Of a stretch of 5,627 bases of DNA, positions 5,279 through 5,627 are shown piece after piece. The stretch lies in the NCBI GenBank assembly GCA_014379925.1, contig JACMKY010000391.1, forward strand, positions 1 through 5,627, in the 5' to 3' direction. The notes below the pieces were generated by a model. It saw only the letters and a list, made by a program, of their open reading frames with translations, ran no database searches and was not told where the DNA came from. Origin of the DNA: Cytophagales bacterium (GTDB lineage: Bacteria; Bacteroidota; Bacteroidia; Cytophagales; ES-bin-26). The first letter of the stretch is position 1; each line of letters opens with the position of its first letter. The position numbers and the translations under genes are program-made.

Positions 5279-5627
5279 ACTACGATAAATACTTACAAGT
5301 CAGTTTTTTATGACTGAACTTAGCGGCCGACTCACGGATAGCTCACATTTTTTCTGGGGCATTCTGATGTGGTTCGCTATTCGCTACCGATCGTTTCTAT
5401 ACCGGTCGATTCATTGCTTTTGCTTGGATTCAGTAAGCCAAACTCCAGCCAAACGGGCAATGGTTGGGTCATTGAGTTTGCTGATCTGCTTTGGCTACAC
5501 CACCTTTTCTCCTTTCTTGACGTTGTCATCACGGAAAGATGCGAACCCAGCGTGGCTCGGTAACCTGAGTGGAACAAAAATAACCGTCCGACGGCGATCG
5601 TTGCTGAGAAACTGGGTGTTTAAGTAA
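5279..5627. other. Unassigned right-end sequence, possibly the end of an integrated element
   Basis: The last 349 bases are lower in GC than the kinase and epimerase genes. A 105-codon frame (5310-5627, +) and shorter frames on both strands are open, but none has a recognisable domain, ribosome binding site or convincing composition. A minus-strand frame open from the right edge to a TAG at 5495-5497 could be the C-terminal tail of a gene lying outside the window. A bulged inverted repeat sits at 5297-5321. No integrase, transposase or RNA gene is visible here. Confidence 0.4.

Noticed and set aside
5256..5340. Complete tRNA gene on the minus strand
   Set aside because: The T stem forms only two pairs and no matching acceptor 5' strand, anticodon arm or D arm is found to the right.
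5310..5627. 105-codon plus-strand frame ending exactly at the window edge
   Set aside because: It has no ribosome binding site and no domain; its start lies inside a bulged inverted repeat and its composition (many R, S, F, L) is typical of a chance frame.

Overview
The window looks like chromosomal DNA from a Bacteroidota member, most likely a GC-rich Cytophagales (Spirosoma/Larkinella-like) organism. The evidence is a TAnnTTTG promoter of the Bacteroidota type, weak or absent Shine-Dalgarno sequences before several genes, a soluble multi-PAS histidine kinase coupled to a stand-alone receiver protein, and a roughly 190-residue Crp/Fnr regulator of the kind common in that phylum. The taxonomic placement is inferred from these features and not from any search.

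Layout, all recognised genes on the + strand: (1) bases 2-2508 hold the 3' part of a PAS-rich sensor histidine kinase whose stop overlaps the start of a CheY-like response regulator, forming one translationally coupled two-component operon. (2) Bases 2509-2809 are gene-poor and contain a strong stem-loop and weak traces of minus-strand coding sequence. (3) Bases 2810-3784 hold a Crp/Fnr-type regulator followed by a small multidrug resistance (SMR) transporter of the Gdx/SugE guanidinium-exporter type. Between them lies a perfect inverted repeat, TTTCAC-N4-GTGAAA, centred about 40 bp upstream of the start implied by a TAnnTTTG promoter, which suggests that the regulator activates the transporter. 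This pair is clearly more AT-rich than its neighbours. (4) Bases 3785-4112 are gene-poor. (5) Bases 4113-5069 encode an aldose 1-epimerase (mutarotase family) with its catalytic residues intact.

The right end changes character. Bases 5219-5255 are a strong intrinsic terminator. Directly beside it, on the minus strand, are the last 23 bases of a tRNA, best matched to tRNA-Pro, with no 5' portion. A tRNA 3' end cut off in the T stem, still next to its own terminator, is the usual footprint of an integrative element inserted in a tRNA gene. The inference is that an element starts near 5279 and runs off the right edge. Nothing in the last 349 bases can be named as a gene.

The two most rewarding things to check are the displaced tRNA end (possible boundary of an unseen island) and the Crp/Fnr-operator-SMR module, where both the regulator's recognition helix and the transporter's binding site carry an unusual residue.
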